Origin: an uncultured Eubacterium sp.
GTDB taxonomy: Bacteria; Bacillota; Clostridia; Oscillospirales; Acutalibacteraceae
Reading direction: 5' to 3'
Length of the DNA stretch: 64,000 bases
NCBI RefSeq assembly: GCF_934561735.1
Contig: NZ_CAKTGT010000002.1
Location: 1 to 64,000, forward strand
Shown: piece after piece, positions 42,008 through 50,931 of the stretch
Layout of the letters: each line of letters opens with the position of its first letter
Numbering within the stretch: the stretch's first letter is position 1
The notes under the pieces: model-generated
What the model saw: the letters and a program-made list of their open reading frames with translations, nothing else
Databases searched by the model: none
What the model was told of the DNA's origin: nothing
Position numbers and translations under genes: made by a program

Positions 42008-43189
42008 GTGAAAAAAGTAATTCCTTTAATATTAATTTTGTGCTTTACTTTTTCTTCTTGTTCGTTACCGCAGAATAATACACAGCCGGTTACACAAAAA
42101 AACGAATACAGAAAAGCCGTATGGATTGCTTATTATGAATTGTCCGAATTTACAAAAGACAAAAGCAAATATGAATTTGAACAAAAAATTAATGATGAGT
42201 TTTCAAAGCTCTCATCGTATGGATTTAATACGGTAACCGTTCAAATAAGACCTTGTGCCGATGCTTTTTATTTGTCAAAATATTTTCCGTCAAGCGTTTA
42301 TTTTAACGGTACACAGGGCGGAGAAATGGCTTATGACCCTCTTGAGATAATGTGTTCCGTTGCACAAAAATACAAACTTAATATTGAAGCATGGATAAAT
42401 CCTTATAGAGTGAGTCAAGACGATGATTATACAAAATTAAGTCCCGATAATTTTGCAATAAAAAACAAAAAAATGACCAAGGTTGTTGACGGCAAGATAT
42501 ATTTTAATCCGGCTTACGATAAGGTTACGGATTTGATTGTAAACGGTGTTAAGGAAATAGTTGAGAACTACAATATTTCCGCAATACATTTTGACGATTA
42601 CTTTTATCCGACTCAAAGCAAAAACTTTGATAAAAAAGAATATAAGAAATACGGCGGTGATTTGTCACTAACGGATTGGAGAAGGCAAAATGTAACCAAT
42701 ATGGTAAAAAGAGTTTATGACGCAATCAAGACTGTTAATAAAGGTGTAGAGTTTGGAATAAGTCCCGCATCAAATATAAAAAACGATAAAAACAACCTTT
42801 ATGCAGATGTTGAAAGTTGGGTAAAAAACAAATATGTTGATTATATTTGTCCTCAGGTGTATTTCGGATTTAAAAATGTGTATCAGCCGTTTATGTTCAC
42901 TGTAAAGAAATGGGTTAAACTTTGCGAAAATACAGATATAGATTTATACATAGGATTGCCTCTTTACAAGGCAAATACAAAAGACAAATATGCTGCCGAA
43001 AATGATAAGAGTATTATTAACGAATTTAGAAATAACAACAATATCATTTCAAGACAAATAACATATATTTCAAAAATTGACAAAATAAAAGGATACTACA
43101 TCTTTTCATTCTCACAATTAACAAGTGAAAATGCAAAAGAGGAAGTATCCAATATGCTCAAAGTTATGCAAAGCAACAATCAAGATTAA
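42008..43189 (+). CDS. GHL10-type glycoside-hydrolase-like lipoprotein
   Basis: A 393-residue protein with a lipoprotein signal peptide (lipobox FSSC, Cys at about 18) followed by a TIM-barrel-like domain of the GHL10/DUF187 family. Typical segments are EYRKAVWIAYYELSEF, GFNTVTVQIRPCADAFY, LNIEAWINPYRV, AIHFDDYFYP and VDYICPQVYFGF. The family includes surface proteins linked to peptidoglycan and division. The start is GTG 42008. Its last 26 bases overlap the convergent mtaB gene. Confidence 0.88.
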   Translation: MKKVIPLILILCFTFSSCSLPQNNTQPVTQKNEYRKAVWIAYYELSEFTKDKSKYEFEQKINDEFSKLSSYGFNTVTVQIRPCADAFYLSKYFPSSVYFNGTQGGEMAYDPLEIMCSVAQKYKLNIEAWINPYRVSQDDDYTKLSPDNFAIKNKKMTKVVDGKIYFNPAYDKVTDLIVNGVKEIVENYNISAIHFDDYFYPTQSKNFDKKEYKKYGGDLSLTDWRRQNVTNMVKRVYDAIKTVNKGVEFGISPASNIKNDKNNLYADVESWVKNKYVDYICPQVYFGFKNVYQPFMFTVKKWVKLCENTDIDLYIGLPLYKANTKDKYAAENDKSIINEFRNNNNIISRQITYISKIDKIKGYYIFSFSQLTSENAKEEVSNMLKVMQSNNQD

Positions 43190-44450
43190 TGTTGGCACTT
43201 TTGATTGTTACTTCTATCTCTTTGCCGATAATGTCTGTATCGCTTTCCATACGAACAGGCACATAATTCTTTGTGTAGCCTTGATATGTGTTACCTCCGA
43301 GATTGTTTTCAAATAAAACAACTTCTTTGGCACCGATTAATTTGTTGAAGTATTCGTGACGAATCTTGTTTGTCTCTTCAATCATAACAGCGGCTCTGCG
43401 TTCTTTTTCCTGTTTAGGCACATTGTCACCTTTGCGTGAGGCAACGGTGCCCTGACGCTCTGAATAAGGGAAGGTGTGAACCTTTTCAAATCCGATTTCC
43501 TTTGCAAATGCAAGTGAAATATTAAAATCTTCTTCGCTCTCGTCGTTAAATCCAACCATAATATCCGTTGTTATCGTTGCACTGTCAAATGTGTCACGAA
43601 GTTTTTTGCAAAGTTGACGATATTCATCAGCGGTGTAGTGACGATTCATATCTTTCAGCGTTTTGTCACAACCGCTTTGAAGGGAAATGTGAAACTGCGG
43701 ACAAAATTTTTCGCATTGTGCAAGCCCCTCAATAACTTCATCGGTTATATGATCGGGTTCAAGTGAACCGAGGCGAACTCGTCTGATGTTTTCGTCCTCG
43801 TTGCAAATTCTGACCGCATCAACAATATTAAAATCTTGACCTTTGCCATAAGATGAGAGATTAATTCCTACAAGAACGATTTCTTTAATACCGTTTTTAC
43901 CGAGCATAGCAATTTCTTCTTTCAAATCCTCAAGCGATTTACTGCGAACACGACCTCTTGACATCGGAATGATACAGTACGAGCAGAATCTGTCACATCC
44001 GTCCTCGATTTTAACAAATGCTCTGATTCTTTCGCTGAATTGATTGATTGAACATTTTGAAAATTCATCGCCATTTTGGTGTTTGTCAATTTTTACAATA
44101 CGATTATGCGTAACATTAAATTGATTGATGAGGTCGAGAATGTCATCGTTGCTCTTATTGGAAAGTACAATATCGGCTTCGTTAAGAGCCGAAGCTTGAT
44201 CGGGAAATGCCTGAGGCATACATCCTGTAAGAATAACAACCGAATTTGGGTGCTGACGCTTAAATTTGCGAACATTTTGTCTTGTCTTTTGGTCTGCCGT
44301 TGCGGTAACCGTGCAAGAATTGATTATGTAATAATCGGCTTCCTCATTGTGCGGTACAATTTGCATACCTGCGTTTTTGAGAACTTCTGCCATATATTCC
44401 GTTTCATATTGGTTTACTTTGCAACCGAGTGTATAAAATGCTGCTTTCAT
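43164..44450 (-). CDS. mtaB: tRNA (t6A37) methylthiotransferase MtaB
   Basis: A 428-residue MiaB-type radical SAM enzyme. The N-terminal UPF0004 domain has TLGCKVNQYE, INSCTVT and LTGCMPQ (three cluster cysteines). The radical SAM motif is in DRFCSYCIIPMSRGR and a TRAM domain is at the end. The KVNQYET opening is that of MtaB rather than MiaB or RimO. It adds the methylthio group to t6A37 of tRNA. The gene ends inside the 3' end of the convergent lipoprotein gene, with no terminator between. Confidence 0.94.
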   Translation of the reverse strand: MKAAFYTLGCKVNQYETEYMAEVLKNAGMQIVPHNEEADYYIINSCTVTATADQKTRQNVRKFKRQHPNSVVILTGCMPQAFPDQASALNEADIVLSNKSNDDILDLINQFNVTHNRIVKIDKHQNGDEFSKCSINQFSERIRAFVKIEDGCDRFCSYCIIPMSRGRVRSKSLEDLKEEIAMLGKNGIKEIVLVGINLSSYGKGQDFNIVDAVRICNEDENIRRVRLGSLEPDHITDEVIEGLAQCEKFCPQFHISLQSGCDKTLKDMNRHYTADEYRQLCKKLRDTFDSATITTDIMVGFNDESEEDFNISLAFAKEIGFEKVHTFPYSERQGTVASRKGDNVPKQEKERRAAVMIEETNKIRHEYFNKLIGAKEVVLFENNLGGNTYQGYTKNYVPVRMESDTDIIGKEIEVTIKSANINLDCCFA

Positions 44451-44530
44451 ATTTGTTCCTTTTATACATTAAATTTTTAGATATTATATCAAATATATAT
44501 TGCTTTTACAATAAAAAAGTGGGTGTTACT

Positions 44531-45673
44531 ATGAAAAAAATATTGGCAATGCTGTTGTGTTTTGTGATTTCAATTCAAATACCGATAGCGGTTTATGCAA
44601 AAACCGATGACGATAAAGGCAAAAAAATTAATGCCAAGGCTGTTTGCTTGATGGCACTTGACAGCGGAGAAGTGCTTTATAAAGAAAATGAGTACGAAGA
44701 ACTTTCGCCGGCATCGGTTACAAAAATTATGTCTATTTTGCTTGTTTTGGAAGCACTTGACAGCGGTAAAATTAAGTTAACCGATAAGGTAACGGCATCA
44801 AAAGAAGCCGTTGCGATGGGCGGTTCGCAAATTTGGCTTGAACTCGGAGAAGTTATGACTGTTGAAGAACTTCTAAAAGCCGTAATTATCGCAAGTGCAA
44901 ACGATGCTTGTACCGCTTTGGGAGAATATGTAGCCGGTTCGGATGTTGCATTTGTCAAAATGATGAATGACAAAGCAAAAACTCTCGGTCTTAAACATAC
45001 GAATTTTGAAAATTGTACGGGTCTTGATGATACCGTTAAAGCACATTATTCTTGTGCATATGATTTGGCGGTTATTTCCCGGGAAGTAATGAAACATTCG
45101 TTGATTACAAAATATTCAACCGTATGGCTTGACAGTTTAAGAAACGGTAAAACGGAGCTTAATAATACAAACAAACTTGTAAAATCATACAGCGGTATTA
45201 CCGGTCTAAAGACAGGTACAACATCAAATGCCGGATTTTGCATCAGTGCAACCGCAAGTCGTGACGGACTTAATCTTGTTGCTGTTGTTCTTGGTTCGGA
45301 TACGAGCGAACATAGATTTGATACAGCAGCATATTTACTTGATACAGGATTTGCAAATTATTCTTGCGTCAAAGCAAAAATCGACAGCAAAAAAATTAAA
45401 TCCGTAAAGGTTAAAAACGGTAAAGAAAAATCAATAAAGCCGTATTATAATACCGAATTAAAGATGATTGTTCCTAAAGGGAGCGATAATTTATCATACA
45501 AATACAAAGTAAAAAAAGAGATTTCTGCTCCGATTAAAAAAGGCGATAAGCTCGGTAAAGTTGATGTTATTTCAAACGGCAACAAGATTAAATCCATAGA
45601 TTTATATGCAAATAAGGATATAGAAATCGTTGATTTTAAATACATATTTTTAAATATTTTTAAACATATTTAG
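44531..45673 (+). CDS. D-alanyl-D-alanine carboxypeptidase (DacF/DacA type)
   Basis: A 380-residue penicillin-binding protein with a signal peptide (about 1-23, cut near VYAKTD). Its active-site motifs are Ser62 (SPASVTKIM), Ser122-Asn124 (ASANDA) and KTGTT. A C-terminal beta domain and a terminal hydrophobic/amphipathic segment serve as membrane anchor. It trims the terminal D-Ala of peptidoglycan; DacF-type enzymes also shape the spore cortex. The start ATG 44531 opens a canonical signal peptide; the frame is open 34 codons further upstream but that part lacks a ribosome site. Confidence 0.93.
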   Translation: MKKILAMLLCFVISIQIPIAVYAKTDDDKGKKINAKAVCLMALDSGEVLYKENEYEELSPASVTKIMSILLVLEALDSGKIKLTDKVTASKEAVAMGGSQIWLELGEVMTVEELLKAVIIASANDACTALGEYVAGSDVAFVKMMNDKAKTLGLKHTNFENCTGLDDTVKAHYSCAYDLAVISREVMKHSLITKYSTVWLDSLRNGKTELNNTNKLVKSYSGITGLKTGTTSNAGFCISATASRDGLNLVAVVLGSDTSEHRFDTAAYLLDTGFANYSCVKAKIDSKKIKSVKVKNGKEKSIKPYYNTELKMIVPKGSDNLSYKYKVKKEISAPIKKGDKLGKVDVISNGNKIKSIDLYANKDIEIVDFKYIFLNIFKHI

Positions 45674-45690
45674 AAAAATCGGTTTTTTTA

Positions 45691-45719
45691 TTGCTTTTTA
45701 TTTCAATATGTAGTATAGT
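45691..45719 (+). promoter_or_regulatory. pgi promoter
   Basis: TTGCTT (45691-45696), 17 bases, TATAGT (45714-45719). Confidence 0.7.
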
Positions 45720-45761
45720 ATCTCTATGAATTTGTTAAATAAACACAAGAGGTAAAATACA

Positions 45762-47105
45762 ATGTCATTGAAATTTAATTCAAAATACAGTGAATCTATT
45801 GTATCTCCTGCCGATATTAAAGCTATGGCTCCAAAGGCAGTTGAGGCTATGGATACACTTATGTCAAAAACAGGCGAGGGCAACGACTTTTTGGGTTGGA
45901 TTGATCTCCCTACAAATTATGATAAGGAAGAATTCGACAGAATTAAAAAATCAGCCGAATATATCAAGAAAAATGCCGATGTTCTTATTGTAATCGGTAT
46001 CGGCGGTTCGTATCTCGGTGCAAGAGCGGTTGTTGAAGCAGTTAAGTCATACAACTACAATCTTCTTGCAAAGGACACTCCGCAAATTTACTTTATCGGT
46101 AATTCAATCAGCCCGTCAAGCCTTAACGAAATTGTTAGCCTTTGCGACGGCAAGGATGTTTGCGTAAATGTTATTTCAAAGAGCGGCACAACAACAGAGC
46201 CTGCTATTGCTTTCAGAGTTTTCAGAGAACTTATTAACAGCAGATATTCAAAGGAAGAAGCTGCAAAGAGAATTTTCTGTACAACAGATGCTCACAAGGG
46301 CACTCTTAAAGAACTTGCAGACAAGGAAGGCTATGAAACATTTGTTGTTCCGGATGATGTAGGCGGCAGATTTTCCGTTTTGACAGCCGTAGGTTTGCTT
46401 CCTATTGCTGTTGCAGGTATCGATATTGACGCTCTTATGCTCGGAGCAAGAAATGCACAAAACGAGCTTTGTGATACAGATATTGAAAAGAATCCGGCAC
46501 TTAAATATGCGGCAGTAAGAAATTGCTTCTATAACAAGGGCAAAAAGATGGAATGTTTTGTTTCATATGAGCCTAATATGACAATGTTCAATGAATGGTT
46601 AAAACAACTTTTCGGTGAAAGTGAAGGCAAGGACGGTAAGGGTTTGTTCCCTGTATCGTGTGTATTCTCAACAGACCTTCATTCACTCGGTCAGTATATT
46701 CAGGAATCAGGTTCGGATAAAATGTTTGAAACCGTTGTTAAGTTCAACAATTGCCTTAATGATTATGTTATTGACGAACAAGAGGGTAATATCGACGGTC
46801 TTAATTTCCTTGCAGGCGAAAAGATGAGCGTTGTAAACGACAAAGCAAGACTCGGTACTTTGCTTGCTCACACAGAAGGCGGAGTAGGTAACCTTATTGT
46901 TGAGGTTGACAAACTCGGAGCGGAAGAAATCGGTTATCTTATCTATTTCTTTGAAAAAGCTTGTGCTATTTCGGGCTACATTCTCGGTGTAAATCCGTTT
47001 AACCAGCCGGGTGTTGAAAGCTACAAGAAAAATATGTTTGCACTTCTCGGTAAGCCGGGCTATGAAAGCGAAAAAGAAAAACTTGAAAAACAATTGGATA
47101 TATGA
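45762..47105 (+). CDS. pgi: Glucose-6-phosphate isomerase
   Basis: A 447-residue PGI of the short Gram-positive type. Substrate-binding segments include [29 protein letters not shown] and [16 protein letters not shown]. The catalytic glutamate region is in [11 protein letters not shown], with the C-terminal lysine in [14 protein letters not shown]. It interconverts glucose-6-phosphate and fructose-6-phosphate in glycolysis. AAGAGG precedes ATG 45762. Confidence 0.96.
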   Translation: MSLKFNSKYSESIVSPADIKAMAPKAVEAMDTLMSKTGEGNDFLGWIDLPTNYDKEEFDRIKKSAEYIKKNADVLIVIGIGGSYLGARAVVEAVKSYNYNLLAKDTPQIYFIGNSISPSSLNEIVSLCDGKDVCVNVISKSGTTTEPAIAFRVFRELINSRYSKEEAAKRIFCTTDAHKGTLKELADKEGYETFVVPDDVGGRFSVLTAVGLLPIAVAGIDIDALMLGARNAQNELCDTDIEKNPALKYAAVRNCFYNKGKKMECFVSYEPNMTMFNEWLKQLFGESEGKDGKGLFPVSCVFSTDLHSLGQYIQESGSDKMFETVVKFNNCLNDYVIDEQEGNIDGLNFLAGEKMSVVNDKARLGTLLAHTEGGVGNLIVEVDKLGAEEIGYLIYFFEKACAISGYILGVNPFNQPGVESYKKNMFALLGKPGYESEKEKLEKQLDI

Positions 47106-47148
47106 TAATATATAAAAAAGATCATATACCTTACAGGAGGAATAAATA

Positions 47149-47565
47149 ATGATTAAACTTATCATCGGTAATAAAGGCGCAGGAAAAACAAAGAAACTTA
47201 TTGACTTGGTTAATTCTTGTGTAGAGAATTCTGACGGAAATATCGTTTGCATCGAAAAAGAACCGAAGCTTACATATGATATTTCATCAAAGGCTCGTTT
47301 GCTTGAAACAGAAACTTACGGCATTAACGGTCACAAGGCATTTTACGGTTTTCTTGCAGGTATTTGCGCAGGCAATTACGATGTTACAGATATTCTTATT
47401 GATGCTACATTCAAGATTGTTGGCAGAGAATATGAAAAGTTGCCACAATTCTTTGAAATGCTTTCCGGCTTAAGTGAGGCTTCGGATGTAAACTTCTATT
47501 TCACAATCAGCTGTGATAAGGAAGACCTTCCGGTAGAAATCTTCGATTATTGCGACGAAGCGTAA
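47149..47565 (+). CDS. Small P-loop protein of unknown function
   Basis: A 138-residue protein with an N-terminal Walker A, GNKGAGKTKK, and a possible Walker B acid in DVTDILIDATF. It ends in an acidic helix. Similar short P-loop proteins occur next to pgi in Clostridia and are sometimes mislabelled as twitching-motility ATPases; no motility gene is near. AGGAGG precedes ATG 47149. It probably shares the pgi transcript and ends at a strong terminator. Function is unknown. Confidence 0.75.
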   Translation: MIKLIIGNKGAGKTKKLIDLVNSCVENSDGNIVCIEKEPKLTYDISSKARLLETETYGINGHKAFYGFLAGICAGNYDVTDILIDATFKIVGREYEKLPQFFEMLSGLSEASDVNFYFTISCDKEDLPVEIFDYCDEA

Positions 47566-47571
47566 AATTTA

Positions 47572-47604
47572 CGGCACACTTGATAGCAGGTGTGCCGATT
47601 TTTT
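47572..47604 (+). terminator. Terminator after the P-loop gene
   Basis: CGGCACAC (47572-47579) pairs with GTGTGCCG (47590-47597), followed by ATTTTTTT. Confidence 0.9.
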
Positions 47605-47616
47605 TAAATTTTACTA

Positions 47617-47645
47617 TTGACAAAAAAGCTCTTTATATATATAAT
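47617..47645 (+). promoter_or_regulatory. Consensus promoter of yceD-rpmF
   Basis: TTGACA (47617-47622), 17 bases, TATAAT (47640-47645). Confidence 0.9.
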
Positions 47646-47674
47646 ACTTAAAGTGCAAACATGAGGTGAACTGT

Positions 47675-48178
47675 ATGCAACTTGATTTTACAAATCTTCT
47701 TAATTCATCGGCTGATGAAATCAATATTGATTATCATATGGACGCCGAGGATTTTATGTATGACACCTACAAACCACTCAAAAACGGTGTTGATGTAAAG
47801 GGAAGAGCGTATCAAAAAGTCGGAGTTGTGTATCTTGACCTTGATGTTAACTTTGACTTCTTCGGTGTGTGCGACAGATGTGCGGACGACATCGAAAAGA
47901 AGTATGATTTTTCTCTTAATAAAATCATTGTCAATGCAATGGAAAATGAAAATGATGACTATGACGATTACATAGTGGTTGAAAACAATGTTCTTGACCT
48001 TGACGAGCTTATTAATGAGGAAATTCAGTTGTTTTTGCCTGCAAAAATGCTTTGCAAGGATGATTGCAAAGGGTTGTGTCAAAACTGCGGCAAAAACTTA
48101 AATTATGAAAAATGCGAATGTGTAAAAGAAGTTGACCCACGGTTGGCTGCTTTGGCAGATTTGCTGATTGATGAGTAA
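47675..48178 (+). CDS. YceD family protein (DUF177)
   Basis: A 167-residue acidic protein. The central segment GVCDRCADDIEKKYDF and the Cys pairs CKDDCKGLCQNCGKNLN near the C-terminus are typical of DUF177/YceD, which is encoded directly before rpmF across bacteria, as here. It is linked to ribosomal RNA and L32 synthesis. ATG 47675 is preferred because GAGGTGA lies seven bases before it; GTG 47666 is inside that site. Confidence 0.92.
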   Translation: MQLDFTNLLNSSADEINIDYHMDAEDFMYDTYKPLKNGVDVKGRAYQKVGVVYLDLDVNFDFFGVCDRCADDIEKKYDFSLNKIIVNAMENENDDYDDYIVVENNVLDLDELINEEIQLFLPAKMLCKDDCKGLCQNCGKNLNYEKCECVKEVDPRLAALADLLIDE

Positions 48179-48213
48179 ACTAACTTGTTTTTATAATAAG
48201 GAGGAAATTAAAA

Positions 48214-48393
48214 ATGGCAGTACCAGCAAGAAGAACAGGTAAAGCAAGAAAGAATAAGAGACGTTCAAGCGTTTGGAAGGCAGTTGCTCCAACACTTGTA
48301 AAATGCCCAAAGTGTTCTGAATACACAGTACCACATAAGGTTTGTGCAAACTGTGGTTACTACAACGGCGAAGAAGTAATCAGCAAGGACTAA
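48214..48393 (+). CDS. rpmF: 50S ribosomal protein L32
   Basis: A 59-residue protein starting [19 protein letters not shown], with zinc-ribbon pairs KCPKCSE and CANCGYY, all characteristic of the zinc-binding form of L32. AAGGAGG precedes ATG 48214. It follows yceD by 35 bases in one operon and ends at a strong terminator. Confidence 0.97.
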   Translation: MAVPARRTGKARKNKRRSSVWKAVAPTLVKCPKCSEYTVPHKVCANCGYYNGEEVISKD

Positions 48394-48406
48394 TTATTTG
48401 AGCATC

Positions 48407-48434
48407 GGCGGCTTTTTATTAAAGCCGCCTTTCT
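48407..48434 (+). terminator. rpmF terminator
   Basis: GGCGGCTTT (48407-48415) pairs with AAAGCCGCC (48421-48429), followed by TTTCTTG. Confidence 0.9.
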
Positions 48435-48461
48435 TGTTATAATAAACAGTGAGGTGATTAT

Positions 48462-49793
48462 ATGGCAAAACCCGTTGTGGCTATTGTCGGCAGACCCAAT
48501 GTCGGCAAGTCTACATTGTTTAATAAGTTAATAGGCTCAAGACTTTCTATTGTTGATGACACACCCGGTGTTACAAGGGACAGAATTTACGGCGATTGCG
48601 AATGGCTCAATCACAACTTTTTGTTGGTTGATACAGGCGGTATTGAGCCGTACAGCACCGATGTAATTCTTTCTCAAATGCGTACTCAGGCAGAGATTGC
48701 TATTGAAACCGCAGATGTAATTATTCTTGTAACAGATTTAAAGTGCGGTGTTGTTGCCTCTGATATTGAGGTTGCTTCAATGCTTCAAAAGAGCAATAAA
48801 CCTATCGTACTTTGTGTAAATAAGTGCGACAGTATCGGTGCTCCCGATCCCGAGTTTTACGAATTCTATAATCTCGGATTGGGTGATCCTATTGCTGTTT
48901 CATCGGTTCATGGTCACGGTACAGGTGACTTGCTTGATGAAGTTATCAAGTATTTTCCCGAAGAATCCGAAGACGAGGTTGAAGATGAAGAGGTAATCAA
49001 TGTAGCCGTTATAGGTAAGCCGAATGTCGGCAAATCTTCACTCATTAACCGTATCAGCGGTACAAACAGAGCGATTGTCAGCAATATTGCCGGCACAACA
49101 AGGGACACAACCGATACTTATATTGAAAATAAATTCGGTAAGTTTAACTTTATTGATACCGCAGGCTTGCGTAGAAAAAGCAGAGTAAACGACAGCATTG
49201 AAAAATACAGTATTATCCGTGCAAGAATGGCTGTTGAAAGAGCTAATGTATGTGTTATTATGATTGATGCAACAGAAGGCTTTACAGAGCAGGACAGCAA
49301 GGTTGCTGGCATTGCAATCGAGCAGGGTAAGGCTTGCATTATTGCGGTTAATAAATGGGACGCTGTTGAAAAAGACGGCAACACTATGAAAGAGTTTAGA
49401 GAAAAACTTTCTGTTGACTTCTCATTTATGAGTTATGCACCGTTTATTTTCATTTCTGCAAAAACGGGTATTCGTATTGATAAACTTTATGAAATGATTG
49501 TTCATGTTCATTCTCAAAACTCAATGCGTATTTCAACAGGTAAGCTCAATGAAGTTCTCGGAATTGCTACCGCAAGAGTTCAACCGCCTACCGATAAGGG
49601 AAAGCGTCTTAAGATTTACTATATGACTCAGGCGTCTACAAGACCGCCTACATTTGTATTCTTTGTTAACAACAGCGAACTTTTCCATTTCTCATATCAA
49701 AGATATTTGGAAAATCAAATCAGAGAAATTTTCGGTCTTGACGGAACTCCTGTAAGATTTATCGTCAGGGAAAGAAATGAGGGTAAAAAGTGA
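48462..49793 (+). CDS. der: Ribosome-associated GTPase Der (EngA)
   Basis: A 443-residue protein with two tandem GTPase domains. The first has GRPNVGKSTL, DTGGIEP and NKCD. The second has GKPNVGKSSLINRI, DTAGLRRKS and NKWD. A KH-like C-terminal domain follows (LNEVLGIATARVQPP). Der acts in 50S assembly. GAGGTGAT precedes ATG 48462. It overlaps plsY by four bases. Confidence 0.97.
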   Translation: MAKPVVAIVGRPNVGKSTLFNKLIGSRLSIVDDTPGVTRDRIYGDCEWLNHNFLLVDTGGIEPYSTDVILSQMRTQAEIAIETADVIILVTDLKCGVVASDIEVASMLQKSNKPIVLCVNKCDSIGAPDPEFYEFYNLGLGDPIAVSSVHGHGTGDLLDEVIKYFPEESEDEVEDEEVINVAVIGKPNVGKSSLINRISGTNRAIVSNIAGTTRDTTDTYIENKFGKFNFIDTAGLRRKSRVNDSIEKYSIIRARMAVERANVCVIMIDATEGFTEQDSKVAGIAIEQGKACIIAVNKWDAVEKDGNTMKEFREKLSVDFSFMSYAPFIFISAKTGIRIDKLYEMIVHVHSQNSMRISTGKLNEVLGIATARVQPPTDKGKRLKIYYMTQASTRPPTFVFFVNNSELFHFSYQRYLENQIREIFGLDGTPVRFIVRERNEGKK

Positions 49794-50446
49794 TAGCTTT
49801 CAAATTTATCATTATCGCCGTAATTTCGTATTTGCTCGGCAGTCTTAATTTCGGCGTTATCCTTTCAAAAGGTATGAAAAGTGAGGATGTCAGAGATTCG
49901 GGCTCAGGCAATGCAGGCACAACAAATATGATGCGTACCTATGGCAAAACACTGGGATTGCTTACTATAGCAGGCGATATTTTAAAGGTTATGCTCGCTA
50001 TTTGGCTCGCATTTAGGATTGTTTCTGTTGAAGAACTTAAAATGACCCTTGACAGTGCATCCGATTATCCGCAAGTGGTTCTAAAATCCTTTGCAGGCTT
50101 GTTTGCCGTACTTGGTCATATCTTTCCTTGTTATTTCAAATTTAAGGGCGGCAAAGGCGTTGCAACAAGCGGTGGAATGGTTATTGCGATTGATTGGCGA
50201 ATAGCTCTCATATTGCTTGTGATTTTTGCTTTGACTATTTTAATAACAAAATATGTCAGCCTCGGTTCGATTCTTATGGCAATATTCTATCCTGTGTTTA
50301 TCGGAATTTTTTACAAAGATATTATTCTTGTGCTCATCGCTCTTGTCTTTACGGTTATAGTGGTTGTGGCACACAGAGAAAATGTAAAACGACTCTTTAA
50401 TCATACCGAAAATAAGATCGGTTCAAAAAAGAAAAAGAAAACATAA
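49790..50446 (+). CDS. plsY: Glycerol-3-phosphate acyltransferase PlsY
   Basis: A 218-residue polytopic membrane protein with the three PlsY motifs: SGNAGTTNMMRTYGK, FKGGKGVATSGG and the third loop near the C-terminus (VVVAHRENVKRL). It transfers acyl groups from acyl phosphate to glycerol-3-phosphate in phospholipid synthesis. The start is GTG 49790, overlapping the der stop. The C-terminal tail is lysine-rich. Confidence 0.95.
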   Translation: MIAFKFIIIAVISYLLGSLNFGVILSKGMKSEDVRDSGSGNAGTTNMMRTYGKTLGLLTIAGDILKVMLAIWLAFRIVSVEELKMTLDSASDYPQVVLKSFAGLFAVLGHIFPCYFKFKGGKGVATSGGMVIAIDWRIALILLVIFALTILITKYVSLGSILMAIFYPVFIGIFYKDIILVLIALVFTVIVVVAHRENVKRLFNHTENKIGSKKKKKT

Positions 50447-50451
50447 ACAAA

Positions 50452-50487
50452 GAGCAGAGCGGTTTACTTCCGTTTCTGCTCGTTTTT
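50452..50487 (+). terminator. plsY terminator
   Basis: GAGCAGAGCGG pairs with CCGTTTCTGCTC, with one bulged T, and is followed by GTTTTTGTTTTT. Confidence 0.8.
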
Positions 50488-50507
50488 GTTTTTATTGATT
50501 TTACATA

Positions 50508-50536
50508 AAAAATAAGCTGTTCAAAATGAACAGCTT
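50508..50536 (-). terminator. rpmB terminator
   Basis: On the minus strand AAGCTGTTC and GAACAGCTT (50536-50514) enclose a five-base loop and are followed by ATTTTTT. Confidence 0.85.
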
Positions 50537-50553
50537 TATCTTTTGCGTAACTC

Positions 50554-50739
50554 TTACGCTCTTTCAACCTTACCTGAACGAAGGCATCTTGTGCAAACAT
50601 AAACTCTCTTTGGAGATCCGTTTACGATAGCCTTAACTCTCTTAATGTTTGGTTTCCATGTTCTGTTTGATCTTCTGTGTGAGTGGGATACCTTGATACC
50701 GAAGGACATTTCCTTACCACAGTATTCACATTTAGCCAT
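50554..50739 (-). CDS. rpmB: 50S ribosomal protein L28
   Basis: A 61-residue L28 starting MAKCEYCGKEMSFGIKVSHS, with NRTWKPNIKRVK and a second Cys pair in YVCTRCLRSGKV, so it is the zinc-binding form. AAGGAGGTG precedes the start on the minus strand. It is monocistronic between two plus-strand operons, with its own promoter and terminator. Confidence 0.97.
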   Translation of the reverse strand: MAKCEYCGKEMSFGIKVSHSHRRSNRTWKPNIKRVKAIVNGSPKRVYVCTRCLRSGKVERA

Positions 50740-50774
50740 TTGCGAACACCTCCTTAATAATTTACAACGGAAAT

Positions 50775-50803
50775 ATAATAACAGAAAGTTACATAAAATG
50801 CAA
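50775..50803 (-). promoter_or_regulatory. rpmB promoter
   Basis: On the minus strand TTGCAT (50803-50798), 17 bases, TATTAT (50780-50775), 36 bases before the start codon. Confidence 0.8.
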
Positions 50804-50862
50804 GCATTTTTTTAATAATTTTTGTAAAGGTGATATTTATGGTATATTTGTACTATAAATTC

Positions 50863-50891
50863 TTGATTTTGTATACAATATATAGTATAAT
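50863..50891 (+). promoter_or_regulatory. recA promoter
   Basis: TTGATT (50863-50868), 17 bases, TATAAT (50886-50891). I see no GAAC-N4-GTTC type LexA box around it. Confidence 0.75.
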
Positions 50892-50931
50892 AAAACAGTA
50901 AAATTTTAAGTATTATTCGGAGGAATTGTCA

